A stretch of DNA of 64,000 nucleotides from Heterobilharzia americana (Eukaryota > Platyhelminthes > Trematoda > Strigeidida > Schistosomatidae), in the NCBI GenBank assembly GCA_944470555.2, contig CALYCZ020000321.1:1-64000 (forward strand). Reading direction: 5' to 3'. A program made the position numbers and the translations under genes. A model generated the notes under the pieces. The model had not been told where the DNA came from. It searched no databases and saw only the letters and a program-made list of their open reading frames with translations. Positions within the stretch are counted from its first letter, which is position 1, and the number at the start of each line of letters is the position of its first letter. Below are positions 13,101 through 28,100 of the stretch, piece after piece.

Positions 13101-16100
13101 AGGCCTTTCAGAATGGCAGTTGATGGAGTTGTGGCTCATAGTTTCAGAGAGCCGACATTCAACCACTGGGTGTTAGGTTCGATTACTGCAGTATCTACAG
13201 AAGTTTGAGCAGCTAGTTAGCATCACACAATAGGCGTGGCTCATTACCTACTTCAGGAATATGTACAAGTTTTCTGTAAGGGTTTCGATTTTGAGTTACA
13301 GTTAGAATCAAACCCAGTTTCAATGAAACTACACAAGAAGTTGGGGAATTCTTAATGATGAGAAATCAAGGAGATGAATTCTTTTGCAGGATATGTTAAG
13401 TACTAGGACTTATATATTCGAAGGATAAATCGACAGTAATCCGAATTCTAATGCTTGTTTTATTAGTCTACAATTAGCTTGTATTTCAGTAACAGTTTAA
13501 AATAGCATGTGATTGCTCATGAGCTAGTTTCAGAATTGTCTCTTAATGAGCACGTTTCAGGGAGAAAAATAAACATATATAATTGTTTTTATATATACTA
13601 AAAACTATACCCGTCGCGCAAGAAGCGGCTGTCGTGGCTCGGTGGTGAAGTGGATAACGTTTTGCCGTTTGAAGCAACCGCTCCCGAGTCCGAATCCCGA
13701 TGGGGACAACATCACTCACCGGGAAGCAGGTACATCTAGCTGACGAGTCCCCAATAGGACTAAATGCGCATCCAGGATTCCACTGCTAGCCACTATCCAT
13801 CACCACTAGAAAAATAAACAGTAAGTGATCTTGTAAGTTCACTCTCTAGTGTGTTACAGCCTGTAGGCTATTACTGTTTACCTTCAATTTTCTGTTATTC
13901 CCTTTGGAAGTTAGTAAGGAGTCAGAGTCAACATAATAAAAATGACGGAAATCTGTCAAGTAATTAGTAAGATGACAAGTAGAGAGAATCAGACCTCTAA
14001 CCAATTCTGTAAATCATGTTAGCTTGACCTACTGACAGGCATTTCTAGAAAACAATGAGAAAAATAACTTTGGAAACCTAATGTCTAAGAATTTACTGTC
14101 AAAAAACAGTTTTCAGACAAAACTGTAGAATTTGTACTGGATAATTTTTCTTACAAAGTAGTGTGAAATTGTGACAATATTCAATTTTGTTGTTATTGTT
14201 GATATTTAAAATTTTTACACACTAAAAGGACTGGATTTTATACTACTTTTTAATGTCTTCTCAATTTACCCAAATTTGTATGTTTTGTAGGCGGAAACTG
14301 ATGAACACTGGTATAAGACTAGAACATGGGCATTTTAGTAGAACATAAATCTACTGTATTTCTTTTATGAAATGAATCAGGAAGTTGGACAGAATTTTTA
14401 CTTATGATGTTTCAATCATAATTTACTACTAATAATCATATTAAGGTTATTACCCAACTTTCTGATCTAGTTTTTTCATTCTCTGATTCAACTGGCGTTA
14501 AAATTCTCCACTTACCCAAAATTGATGTTACATCATTCTTATTACATCTTTCAGCTATCGATTCAATAAACAAAGCTTCAGTTATCGATTTCTTTCTTCA
14601 TCCAAATAAGTTTGCAAATGTCACTTTATCTAATATATTTGAGTGATTGTGTGTGGCAGAATGCATGACAACAGCTGGGCTTTTTTCTAAATCTCTCGTC
14701 TTGTTAGGGTCTACCATTCTATATTTGGCTAGGTATCTATGTTCTGCTAACCTAAATGACCCCAGTTTGCTAGTCTGACCAATGTATTTAACTTTAAAGT
14801 CATTGTATGAAGTTTTCTAAACCGAATTGTTTTGTTTTTTCATAGATTTATCGGGATTCTTTAGCTGACAAAAGTTTGTCACTGAGTTCTCTATGCTCAA
14901 ATAATAAACAGTTTCACTATGTGATATATTTAGCGAAAGAACTGTAATAGGATAATAAACACTGATCAAATCACCATTCATACACTTACGCTTACTGAAA
15001 CTGTGAGTTGTTACTTTAGACATCCGACTTTCAGCTTATGGATTCCAGATTGAGAAGTACTTCTCGATGATCAAGATCTAGATAGCAAATTACATTCATC
15101 AGCCTTCATCCAATAAAAAATACGGTTCAACATAATACAGAAGCTTGTATATGTTTTCCGAGCTGAATTGTTATCATTTTTCAGATTATCTTAGTAAAAA
15201 TTTTAGAAAAATCGCCTTACAACCTGTATTAAAGTGAACTAATTCAAGTGAATACTTGCATATTTTTCATCTTATCAATTTATTTTTTCTATATCAGGAT
15301 CACATTTGAAATACCAGAGTCTGGAGGAATATTTGGAAGTTGTGAAATTCAACCAGCTAGATTATTCCGTTACCAAACAACTTTAGATTATTTTTTGTTA
15401 GCATGTGAAATTATGTATTTAGCATTTCTTGTATATTACGTAATTGAAGAGATACTTGAAGTAAGATTCCTTTTAGAAGTAGCTAATTCTTTCGTATACT
15501 TTTATGATATTTGAATCATCCTACTATCAATAAAAGGGGTTATATTTTTGCAATATGACGTTATTAACTTTCAATAGCTGACAGAATATCACCCAACTTT
15601 AGATAATCGGCTTTTTAATGGAAAAATAAAAAGGCATGAGCGAAGTTGATAACGGATGTCATCTCAGTCGAAACAAGAATCTTGAAGTAAAAATAAAATA
15701 AAAAGTAAATTTAGGTGTGACAACATAGCAATGAACAGTTTTTATGGGTCACACACCCTAGTGCCAACATTATTATCATTTGTACTGGGTGATGATTGGA
15801 GGTGAGATGAAAGTCTGGACTACGGCCGGGTTCGAACAAGCAACCACAGAGTTACCGGTCCGATGCCCTACCAGCTGGGCTACGAGGTCTGACTGCTGAC
15901 CAGGATTTTATTTCACTTCAATCACCTAGGGTTGGTACAGCACCGGGCTGGTAACCCGGTGGTTGGCGGTTGGAATCCGGCCGCGGTCCAGATTTTCATC
16001 TCACCTTCAATCATCACCCAGTACAAATACTAGTCTGCCAAACTACGTCTATCTTACATAGTCGAATCATTATTATTGTTATTATCGTCACTATTTTCCT

Positions 16101-19100
16101 ACTTGAAATCAACTATTATCCAAACTCATCGTTAATCATGTAACCTATCCTCAACCCATTCAATGTTGAACATCCTTTTCTACCCTTTACATTACCACCT
16201 GACCGGTAAAACTGTTCATCTCTATTTCGTTATACCTAAATCTATGTCTCAGTCTACGTTATATATGTATGTATGTTCTTTTCCATTGTTTAACGGTATA
16301 TATAATCAAGTATGTAGAGTATCCAGCTGACGAGTACTACTGAAATTTATGAATTCATTAAATTTTGAGGGGGTTGTGGAGATTTGGAAATATTTCAAGT
16401 TGTTATTCATCGAAGACTGACATCAGTTGGAGGAACAAAGGAACTAGTGCTCGTTGGTGACTAGCTTCGAGAAGTATTCCCGAAGTTCCAATGACAAGTC
16501 GTGACCGGTGGAGTCAAGCCTGATGGCCGTGAGGACAAATACTCAACGATGACATTGGGTGGCGGTTTGCGCTATATCGTGAGCTAACAGAAGTTGGAAA
16601 TATGGAGCATTGGATTCTGACCCAGTGGCTCAATGGTAACGCGCTGGTCGCGGAACCTGAAGGTCGCGGGTTCGATCCCTGCTGGTGGGGTCGTGGGTGC
16701 GCACTGCTGAGGAGTCCCATACTAGGACGAAACAGCTGTCCAGTGCTCCCAGGTTTCCTTTGTTCCTCCAACTGATGTCAGTCTTCGATGAATAACAACT
16801 TGGAATTCATTAAACTCTACTTTTTTCACACTTGTTGCCTGTTTTAAAGTTGTATCAGGAAAGAAGTGTTTTCAAAAAGTAAATTGAAAATTTAGGGATC
16901 AAACGCTGAATGTAAGTATTCCGATAATGTGTTCCAGGGGAAGATATAAAAACTTTAGATTTGAGTTCAGTGCTGTTTTATAAACATTAAGTGAATATCC
17001 TGCCACATTCTTAGCGGAACACATGATTGCAACAAAAATCAGTATCAAAACTCTGACATTTTCATGAGCGAAGTTCTCTTTATCAATCTGAAAATACGAA
17101 GAACAACAACAGAAGAAAGATAAAACGGATCCATTTTATTTTGGAGGTATCTTTCCAACTGTTTACAACCTATAATATCAAAATATAGTTAGTTTTACTG
17201 AAAACTTAACATTGAAAGAGAACAGAATATAGGTCACCTGTTAAGACGGAGAGACATAGTCATAGAGTAAAGGTCAATCATAACAACAAATTCAAAGAGA
17301 GCTAATAAATGGCCATAAACAATTATATCATCTAATGGAATTTTCCTGAATAAAATAAAGACAGGATTAGTAGGCAGTATATTGAGGCACTTAACACTAT
17401 GGGATTACTTAAATAGGTCATATGATAAATAAGCACAATATAGTGAGCCAAGCTCAGTTATTACTACTTATTGATAAACTTGTTATTCTCCGTTGTTTTG
17501 TTGGATTGAATTGTTCAACCTCTAATGGCATATGGGCTCCTATGTGGATGCCTCGATATTGCTGAATGTTAAGTATGATAATTTGCTTGATTGTGGCTAG
17601 CAGGGGAACCTAGAATGCACGTTTCGTCCTATTTGGGGCTTGTCAGATGGATGTACCTGCACTTCAGTGAGTGATTTTGTTCCCACTGAGACTCGAATCT
17701 CGTGTCCTTCGCTTCAAACACCAAGGTGTTATTCACTATGCCATAGAGACACGATAGCCACTTCTTGTACAACGGGTATTGGTTATTACTATTTGTTGAT
17801 ATACCTGTTATTCTCTATTATTTTATTGCATTGAATTGTTCGACCTCCCAGCTAATGAGTCCCAAATAGGACGAAATGCACGTCGTGGGCTCTTCTGCTA
17901 GCTACAACCAAGCAAATTATCACAATTAAGCTCAGTTAGCTGAAAAACATTCTACACGAACAAAAGATTATGCAGATAAATAAGAGTGAGGGAATAAACA
18001 TCTAAGTTTGATAAAAGATGATTCAATCAAATAACAGTCAAGATGTGTTACCAAGGTAAATAGAGGTTGACTACAGCTTCTTTTTTGACACATAAATCAG
18101 GTTCCGGTCATTTAATGGCCTTGGCTTTAATAGACTTCAATAGAACTGAGCTCATTTGTTTGCTGATTGTCTTGAAGGAACTAAACAGGTTTGCTTGATG
18201 CTCACTGTCAGTCAGGTGCCGAGTCATTGCACTGTTCAACCTCACATTTTTTAAGAAACCATTTGTAAACTTGAATTTGTAGGTGAGGCTAGTAAGGATA
18301 TTATTTTATATCACCCAAGAAGCGATTTGCTAATGCAAATGCCGTCGTAAGGCTAGTTAAGTAGGGTGGGTGATCAAGTAGGACCATCGATGAAGTTTCG
18401 TACATTATTCTTCATCGTTGATTAAAGAACAGACAAAATCTCATGAGATTTACAAGCCTGTATACGTTCTCGTAACCTGATATTGGATAACACTAATGAG
18501 TCGCTTAAAGTTATTCATCGTATTCCATTTAATCTTACTAAAAATTTAGAAGTCTGCCTTTGTGCACAACAAAACCCGTCAGAATACATTTGAGCAGGTT
18601 AAACTTGAGTGTTCAGAAGAAATTCGTACAACTTCCTTCTTTGACAGGGTTATTTGCACAACTCTTCTTAACACACTTAAAGTATGTTTAGTAATCCAGC
18701 CGTCCACCGGATACAATAATGTCATTTCCTAAGAATCAATAACTTCCACTGCAATGAATTTTCACACAAAGTACTGTTTGCCAAATGAGTGTCACATAAG
18801 TGGTTGAGAAGTATCCAGAAAACAAGGTACATTGCATTTTATTAACTAATAGTCCTTATTGATCCATCTACTCCAGAACAAATGTTGCACGTTCTGAACT
18901 ACCGCCTATTCTCTACATATTGTACTGTCTGGATTAGGATAAGGTTTCAGAAAACGTTTCAGAGTCACCGACTGCTGGCATGTAGGCTAACTTCAATTTA
19001 TTCTGTGAGATGCTTAACACCACTCTTTGAACATTATTAATTATATGACTACAGCCCGATGAAAATAGAGTAGGTGTATTCGCTCTCTATCTTATTCATA

Positions 19101-22100
19101 GTCCTGAAGATTTTATCACTCGATATCGCGTGTTTCCCCTTTACTCATTTCTTACTTCATGAAAACTTTTCATTTGTTACAGCTTACCTTCTTTTATGTT
19201 ATCGCAATTTCTAATGAGCAAAACTGGTACCTTTTTTTCTATAAAGTTTTGTGTTTTATCGTCCTACCTGTTTGTTACAAGCCAATACATGAAACTGACT
19301 GGCTTGGGGAAATCGATTGATTCCAACATAGTTTTTAATGGTAAATGATATTATCTAGAGAATCGCTTCAAACCTTAGAATACAGGATATCTGTTTCTTT
19401 ATTGTCCCGAACTCTCCGACAGGATTGTTAGACGTCATATTGAGCGTATTACCATTCAGTCACTGAACTTTAATCTGTTGGCTGACATTCCTCCCTTTCT
19501 GCTGAATCAAGATGTATCGTGACTCCCACCCAATGCCATCAGTTGACATCGGATCTTACCCTAGATTTGACTGACTCCAAAAGTCATGACTTCTTGCTGC
19601 AGACATAAGAAACTCACCTCAGGGAAAGTCAGTAACGACCATGGGGGATTTTTGGACCATTCTGTTTGTGAAGAATTTTTCGGTTCTATGTTAGACAAAC
19701 GTACAAATAAGAGAAGACTCTGGCAGGTAGACTAAATAAAAGTTAGTCTAATGATGACGTCACCTATAAGCTCAGTAACAGATTTCGTTTGAAGTACCGT
19801 ATCAGAATACAAAACCATTGTTTATCATTTAAACATTATTTAGAAACTACTCCAATCTAATGCAACTTTTCACATATGCCTTTCTTCAACCATTGAACAT
19901 TAGCTTTCAGTAAAACGTTGGGAATACTTTTTAAGTGTTTGGAATCTAATGGATGCTGCGATGATTACTGTCAGTTTAATATGTGCCGGATTTTTAATAT
20001 ACAGTACAATAATTGTCGAACAAAATATGACTACATTAATCAGTGACTTGTCTTCCTATCCAAATTTTGATTATCTTGGCTTCTGGTATGGTCATTATAT
20101 AAGAGCTATAGCCTTGTGTGTATTTCTGGGAGTAATTAAGGTGAGTCTCTATAAATTTCGTTTCCATGTTTTAATATGAAGTGGTAACTTTTCGTTTGAC
20201 TACAACAAATGATTTGGTGAAATTTCGCTGCGCTAAAGAATTTATATGATTATCAAAGTAACTTTCAGTAGACTAATATCGAATATAACAAACACGTAGT
20301 TTATGTGTTGCCGTGGGCTGCCAGGATTTAATTAGAATGAAAATTTTGGTGAACGTTATGTTGATTAATGATGATGAAAACTTCTGAAGAAGATGAACCA
20401 AGTTTATATGAAGAGTGATTCGGAGGTATGGCATATAAAGCAACTTGGTATGCTTTTCGAATATGAATGTTAGTGAATCGGAAAAACTGCAAGCTATGCT
20501 CTATTTTTCATTATCATACCGCTTCAAACCACGATTTTATTAGTATTATCGATAAAACCTGTTGATATCATAAGTAACATGTACATTACTATAGAACAAT
20601 TATTAATAAAACACTGTCAGGTTCTAATCTCAGTGAGATCACCACCACACACTGGCGTGCAGATACATCCAGTTGAAAAGTTTTAATTAGAGCGAAATGC
20701 GACTCCTTGATTCTGCCTCTAGCCAACAAGTAGACTATAAGTATTATTTAAGTTTAAGACATTCAGGATTGAGTTGCTGAGTTCTATGTAGCCATTTTAT
20801 TCCTTTGGTTAAGTACATTAACAGCTGATTGATACATCACGATTCTTATTTGTTACTAACAGATTATTGACTTTTCGTAGGACTATATTAATGGTGATTG
20901 GACGAGTAAATATAGGTGGCGAATTCTCATCACAGTTTCCGTTATAGTAATGGTTTGATTACTTGACCTATACAACAATAAGTTATTTAGCTAAATTCGC
21001 TTTGTCTCCGTTAATTTACTTAGTCTAATGGTACTCCTGTATCCCGGCATCCACTTATAACACACACAGTCTCCTGTAAAAGCTCAAGTTAATAATGTTG
21101 AAGATGTGTGGTAAACAGTAACAAAAAATCCAAAAAAATTATTACTCATTATTGAAGGACGTTATTTATGTTAGCAATGATATACGTACAAATATGCTTA
21201 TCCCAGAGTTCGGAAGTACAGATTTGGGAAATAAATCGCTGATAGAATTGTACAACAACTGGACATTCAACACTGAGGTTCAAGTAGACAAAAATAAATT
21301 TGATTACAGTCCTTGTTTCTGAAAAGAATTGCTCATTTTCAAGAAGACACAAAAGATAAAGTGAGCAGTCTACATTTCGAAGATCAATAAAGTACTTCAC
21401 TGAATCATAAATATATTTCTTTGTAACAGAACGTGAACATAAATGTCTGTATCAACTTACTGCCATTTCTAGTAAACTACATACTTGTAGACGATTATTG
21501 TCAACAATTAGACTAAGGTGAAGGATCAGGTATGTGTGGTTTGATCATATTATATATCTGCTGTATTAGATTGTCTTCAGTCCTAAGTAAACGTTTTCAT
21601 GTTATCTTCGATTTCTCTGCCCTCTTTGATATTTCTACAACATCAAGACTTCTTTCCAAAGGAAACTTAAAAGTTCTACCAAAACTTGCAGAACAATTTC
21701 ATTTCAAACTAACTTCATACAATTGCCATTAAAGATAACAGAGTTTCGTCTCACTCTTGTTGGTATTTACTGGAGCTTCTTGTGGTTTCAAGCTACTCAC
21801 CATCAGAGTCCCTGATGATAACATTAACTTTTGGATGAATAATCGATCTTGATTGAAGAAGTCTGATTTTTTAGCTTGAGTCAAACTTGGCATAATCAGC
21901 TGTAAGTTGATAGGCGAAATGCATGTTGCTGATACTGCATTTCACTTGGTTAATCACAGGAACCGTAATATCTCAATATGATATCAATTTCGGTCTGTAA
22001 AACCTATCAGTAACTAGTTTTAGTTTAATATAAATTTATTTTTCATTCGATAAAATATTTTTTTGACTACACCTTTATTTCAGTGTAATGACTGTCATGT

Positions 22101-25100
22101 TTGTTTGTTTTCTTTATATAAATAGATTTTCAAATATTTAACTTTTGATAATTCATTAAATCAACTCACACGTACATTGAGTACAGCTGCTTACGATCTA
22201 CTCGGATTTTTTATAATGTTCTGTATTGTCTACTTTGCTTTTGCACAACTGGGTTATTTAGCTTTCAGTGCAAATACACTTGCGTTTAGTTCATTTACTC
22301 AAACTACGTAAGTAATATTAATAGTGTTTGTAGTAGTATGATAATAATGAAGACATTTTTATTCTATTATTATAGTGTATGATTGGATAATTTGTTACTA
22401 AATAGTCGCATATTTGAGTTCTGAAAGCCGATTTTATTCTAAATCTCATTTCCATGAGGTTTAGATGACGTAATTTTTTAACAGTTGCTGGTACACGAAA
22501 ACGTGGATGGATTGGATCTAGTATAGATAATATTCAGTATTGAAAGCATTTCTTCAGAGAACGACACCACGGATTTAAACTTTAAAATTAAGAAGTTTTC
22601 TCTAAAATACATAAACTTCTGTATTTTTTGTCTCCTAAATTCACATTTTCAGTCTGTATTGAATAGCTGAAAACACAAATTTATGGAAACTTAGTGCACA
22701 TAATGAAATTTTTGTCAGATCTCTCAAGAATTGAGTAAGGCAGACAAAGTCTCACAACATAAGGAAATAATAACTGACATTGTGTGAAATACTGTCACTC
22801 AATATCGTAGATGTACCACAGACGCTTATAATCGATAACAAAACATCAAATGTCGCAGATATTACAAGTAGCATGTACAGAATATTTTCATATTTCGAAA
22901 AGCAGCAAATAGTAATCAGTAGTCCTTGCTCATGAGATGGGTCTCTCATAACTCAGTAGCCTAGTGAGCAACAATGACGTCTGAATCGATAGATGCTAGA
23001 TGTGAGGACTAGCGGGAACATCACCACTCAAGCCCATACAACTGTTGAGTGTCATATGTGGTCATATATGAGCAGATAGAGTCTGAAGCCAACTCCTGGT
23101 CACTATCAGGCAAATTATCTTTACTTAGCCAGCTGTAAGAAGTGTCCAGTTGAGGGAAACAACGGTCATGTAAGAGTGAAACAACTGTACTTGATTCAAT
23201 AACCGAAATAAACTGCTTCTCGTTTTATACTGATTATGCACACTCATGAATGTACATTACAATGTGAAGTACTTGCAAAGTCATAGCTGAGTAATCTTCT
23301 TTATCTTAATTTGTTGTGAATTCGCGTGCATTTACAGGCCTATCTTTAGACTGTGTCAAAGACTTTTAATTCTCTCTAGAATACACTTTGGTACTTACTT
23401 GGAAATGAGTCCTGGTCATATATATATAACTCACTAAAAACTTGTACAAAATTTAACACGAAGGTATTTTAGACTGATCTTGTCTAAAAGACCCAAAGAT
23501 ATTTCTCAGCATTTTACTATGCCGTAGCAGTAAAAACTCACAAAGAAAGGACAAGCATTCAGTCAGTTCATTCAATTCGTTTATACTCTATTAAAATCCT
23601 GGAGAAATCTGAACGGAAGTTAAAAACCAAACCTAATCTCACATCTCTGCACTGGAAATCTTTGATTATGGTGACTGACAATACTGTCACATCTGTACAA
23701 TCATTCTTGCTAAAACTGAAGTTATAATTCATGAATAGATATGGCTATTTAAAGTTAGGCCGAAGATTTTCTCAAAAAGATTTCCTTCATACACTTTGCA
23801 AAACTTTAATATCATCGGAATACCCTAATTGATACTGATCTACATTTCTTTCTTCCAGATATTCATTGTTTCGAATAATGGTTGGTGATATCGACTTTCC
23901 ATCAATTTTAGAAGCTCATTATGTTTTGGGACCTATATTTTTCATAACCTTCATTTTCTTCGTATTCTTCGTTCTACTGAACATGTTTCTAGCCATAGTT
24001 GATGAATCCTATAGAACAACGAAAGCAGAATTAATTAAACAAAAGAATGCATTAACACTGGGGCATATTCTTAAAAAAGTATGTGGCTGCAGTAAATACT
24101 ATTTTTGATTTATTTTAATTGTGCTACTTATAAGTAGTGTGAGTGCCTCGGCGACAATAAATTCCAGGATGAATGCCAACCAGTTAAACGTAATAGCCAA
24201 ATGAAGTCACTTGTCTATTAGTTATATTTTTTGACACACTTAGGGTTGTGAAAAAGTAAAACGGATGTAAAGCATAAAGAAATATTTTTCAGTAAGTTCA
24301 TATGGTAGAAGGAAATGAATCTTATGGAGATTGAAACAAAAAGAGCTGAAGGAATGATCTGTATCCTTTTAACCATACCACTGAATAATCAAAGAACAGG
24401 AAATGCACCAACTAGGTACTGAGGACTAATCAGCATCACAATGCATCGCCTTAGATACTGACAAGGCTTTGTCAGCTTTGCAACACCTATCTTCGTTAAC
24501 AGACAGAGAAGTTATTTTTGTTTGGTGTTGGATAGTAGGGATCTTAAAAGTAGGTTTTGTGCCTTTAACACCCATCAGGTAGGACTACAATTCACCCTTG
24601 AATAAATCTACAATTAGAGGGAGTACAGAATTCTCATCGATCAGTGCCGTTTTAGAAATGTTAACAATGTGCCACATATTCCAGCTGTCCGCTTTCACTC
24701 CACTCCATTGAAAGATAATTTTGTTTCTGCTCGAAACTCTAAGTCTGTATTATTTTCAATAATAGATGCTCAAATAAGTCTATCTTGTTCCATAAAAAGG
24801 TAGTGGATTGAAAGGTTTTCTGTGAGTCAGTTTCTCAGATGACCAACCAGAACAAGGCTATACTTGGCAGATGTGTGTATTTATTCACTTCTATTTGTGG
24901 AGCTGCTTCTGATTGATCCATTCGGTTAACTTCCAGCCAGTGGGGTACCGGTTCAAACTTTGCTCCACCAATCGGGGCTTGAGTAACTAGGCAGTATCAG
25001 TAGTCATCACGATAAGTGTATCTCATTGCCCACTGCATTAGCATACATGTGGCTAATGAGTGCATTTCGACTTGATTTACACGTCTGCTTAATTGTATAA

Positions 25101-28100
25101 CAGGGTAATAGAAAGAAACCACTGAGTAAAAACAACCCAAAAGGATTGCAAGATGGTTAATATGTATTGCATGATAGTGTGCATTTTTAAACAGAGTATT
25201 ATATCATCGACTCCCGACATATGTTCTTAAGAGAAACGGGACCGAAATACCCACAATTTTTTACATGATTTGAATCAGCAGTAGCGAAGTTTTAAATTTT
25301 AATATTTTATCTATTTCTAACAGCTCTGATATCCCCTAATGTTCAGCTTTACTCTGAGAACACGTGTGTGTCTACTGAACATGAGTTAAAAAATAAACCA
25401 GTGATTAGCCTACAACTAATCATTCAATTACTAAGGATAAGGCAGTACCAGACAGCCTCGGAAGCACCATTTCTCATAGTATAAGTCTCGACTAGTCCTA
25501 AATTACTATTATATGCACTGCATTCGCAAGCTGCACGTTTTAAATTCTTGATTCCTTCCGCCAATCGACAACAGGTAGTTTTTTAAATATCTATTTAAAA
25601 AAAACTGTTCACGTCGTTTCCATGCTAATGATGAGAACGACAATGATAAGCACAGTGAAGAATTATTTCTGCTGTGAACTAAACACAGAAGTGACAAAAT
25701 ATTAGAACTTTATAATGAATGTCCTTTTATTAACAGATAATTCATGTTCGCCTTCCAACTGTTCATCTACTTGTTTTCTATACTGAAAATTCGGCAGTCT
25801 ATCATCTGCTTTTGTGACTTTCATCAAAGATGGCACACCACATAGTGATTAGAAACATTTTTATCAATAGTATACATCATACTTTGATTGCAATACAAGG
25901 ACACTGACCAGTATTTTATTTTTTGGAGATACATACACAGACAGATACGGAATAACGTATATTCGATGTCATTGACAAATTTGATATCTGAAAGCAAGCA
26001 GTAACGAAGAACGTAATCGGCTGCAATGAACTCAGCTGATAGTTCCCCTAGTGTATGACCGTCTAATTTCAGACGCAACAATCAACAGTTTCATGCTCTT
26101 TGTCATGAAGCCGATGTCTCAAGTCTCCAGAAAACTGATTTATAACACTTAAAGTTAAAGATTAGATTATTGCATATCATTTCACCAAGTTTATCAGACG
26201 AAGTGCATTGGATTCAAAATAATTGTAAAATGTTGACTTTGTTTAAGTAGATATCCTACTGGAAAGCTTCAAAGAACCTACATGGATACTATAACCTGAA
26301 CAATAGTAATCATGAAGCTGAGTAATAATCAAGCTAATAGGTCATTTTAAATATGCAGTAAATATCTGGAAAATAAACGTTAGATAAATGTTTGATCCAG
26401 TATATGAGGATTTAACAAAAAAAATTCAGTAGGCTTATATCAGTCTAAAAATTACTCATTTCTGACTGACCAGGCTGGTGGTGACTAATGATATGTCACT
26501 ATTTCCATCTGTTAGTCTTTCTTTGCTGCAATGATATCAAGTGTGGTAGTTTAAAGGCGGACTGCTTGAACTTTGGGCTACCTCATCTTACCACGGAGTA
26601 TACTGCAATAAATTTCTCCTTTCTATATTGTTTTAATCACTGAGTTGTGTTATCTGGTTGTATAATATACTCTCGCGCATTTTTTAAATGCTTACAACCT
26701 ATCGCTCTACAAGTCGATAGCCAAATTAAAGAAAGGCACCTTGATAGATGGCAATAAGCTCTCAAGTATATGACTATTTTGGAAATACAGAACCCACTTA
26801 ACAACTCTGCAGCAACAAATAATCTCTGAACAACAGTTAAACTAACAATGAAATTATTTCCTCTTTATTAATATTCTCTTCAAAAATTGTTATATTAGCA
26901 CTATTCGAAATGTTGTAAAGGAGTGTATATACATATATATTTTTTGGCTAGAATATATCATGCTAAAAAATCCTAATTGTACCAAATCATTGTTCGAAAT
27001 AAAGTGATAATCACTATTGTTATTAGTATTACCGTTATTATTATTTTCACCATTATTATTATTATTAATGAAGATAGACAGATAATTAGACCATTCCGTG
27101 TAGTGTTTATGTTTATATATTTATTTTCATTGGATTTGATAATTTTACTAGTCAAAAGTATTTATGTACCATTTAGAAAGCTAAAGATATCGCTAAAAGG
27201 GTTCAAAAGAAAAGATCTAAATCAATTGTACGAATACTGCGTGAATGTGGACTTATGGGCCGTGAAATGCTGCCTTATGAATACTTTCGTGAAGCTCTAA
27301 AAAGGTGAGATAAAAAAACCTGACTGACCAGTAGGAGATAAACTGGGGTATATCAACGAAAATTTTGTGCAGTGTGGGATGGATTAAGTTAGTATAAGTA
27401 AATTATGCATAAACGTATCATTAAACATTTACTTTTAGTAATTTGTAGTGATATAGATTAGAGTAATTGCATTATACTCGCATTTGTGTAATGTATACTG
27501 ATCTAAATATATATTCTGCGGAAAGTCACTGTTAGAGAGTTGTCAGCTTTCAAGAATTATTGTTTATCAGATTGATATTACATGTTAAAAATACCCTTTA
27601 GTCAATTCAATTTCATCATACCTCTCAGTCATTAAAAAACTTGAAGTTAGAGGCACATATACTGACAACAGCGAAAAAATTTCTTTCTAGACTGCAATTT
27701 CCTAACAATGTACTAGTGCACAATGGTGACTAGCTTCAATAGATGATGGAAAGTCGTGACCAATGAGGTCAAACAAATCAGATATGAAGACAGACACCCA
27801 ACGATGGCATTGGATGGAGGTTGCGCTGTATCGTGAACTGATAGGAGCAGCAGATATGGACGACTGAATTCCGACCAAGTGACTGAATGGTAACGTGCTG
27901 GTCACGGGACCTGAAGTTCCTGGGTGCAATAGTCTGCATGACCATCGGTACGCACTGCTGAGGAGTTTCATACCAGGACGAAACAGCTGTTCAGTGCTCC
28001 CAGTTTTCCAGTGTTTCTACAACTGATGTCAGTCCATGATGAATACCAACCTGAAGTCAATAAAGAAATTCCCACAAACCTCCAAATTGTTTATGCGTTG

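Larger units (their letters stand above)
11482..15297 (+). other. PKD2 intron, 3.8 kb
   Basis: AT-rich intron. It holds a sense SINE at 13630-13803 and a second, different tRNA-like repeat at about 13125-13262. The open frame at 14817-15023 (-) is unrecognised. A tRNA-like piece may sit near 11790-11900 but is too weak to call. Confidence 0.5.
15461..19903 (+). other. PKD2 intron, 4.4 kb, rich in inverted SINEs
   Basis: It contains three inverted-repeat structures built from tRNA-like repeats (15782-16027, 16396-16802, 17459-17938), entered separately. The remaining 18.0-19.9 kb is AT-rich with no gene or repeat that I recognise. Confidence 0.55.

Noticed and set aside
13630..13710. Possible functional tRNA gene
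   Set aside because: Boxes A and B are present but no acceptor-stem pairing is seen, and a long non-tRNA body follows in several copies, which fits a SINE.
26977..27300. 107-codon + strand open frame starting with an Ile-rich run
   Set aside because: The Ile run comes from ATT-rich low complexity. The true PKD2 exon 27177-27304 overlaps it in another frame.
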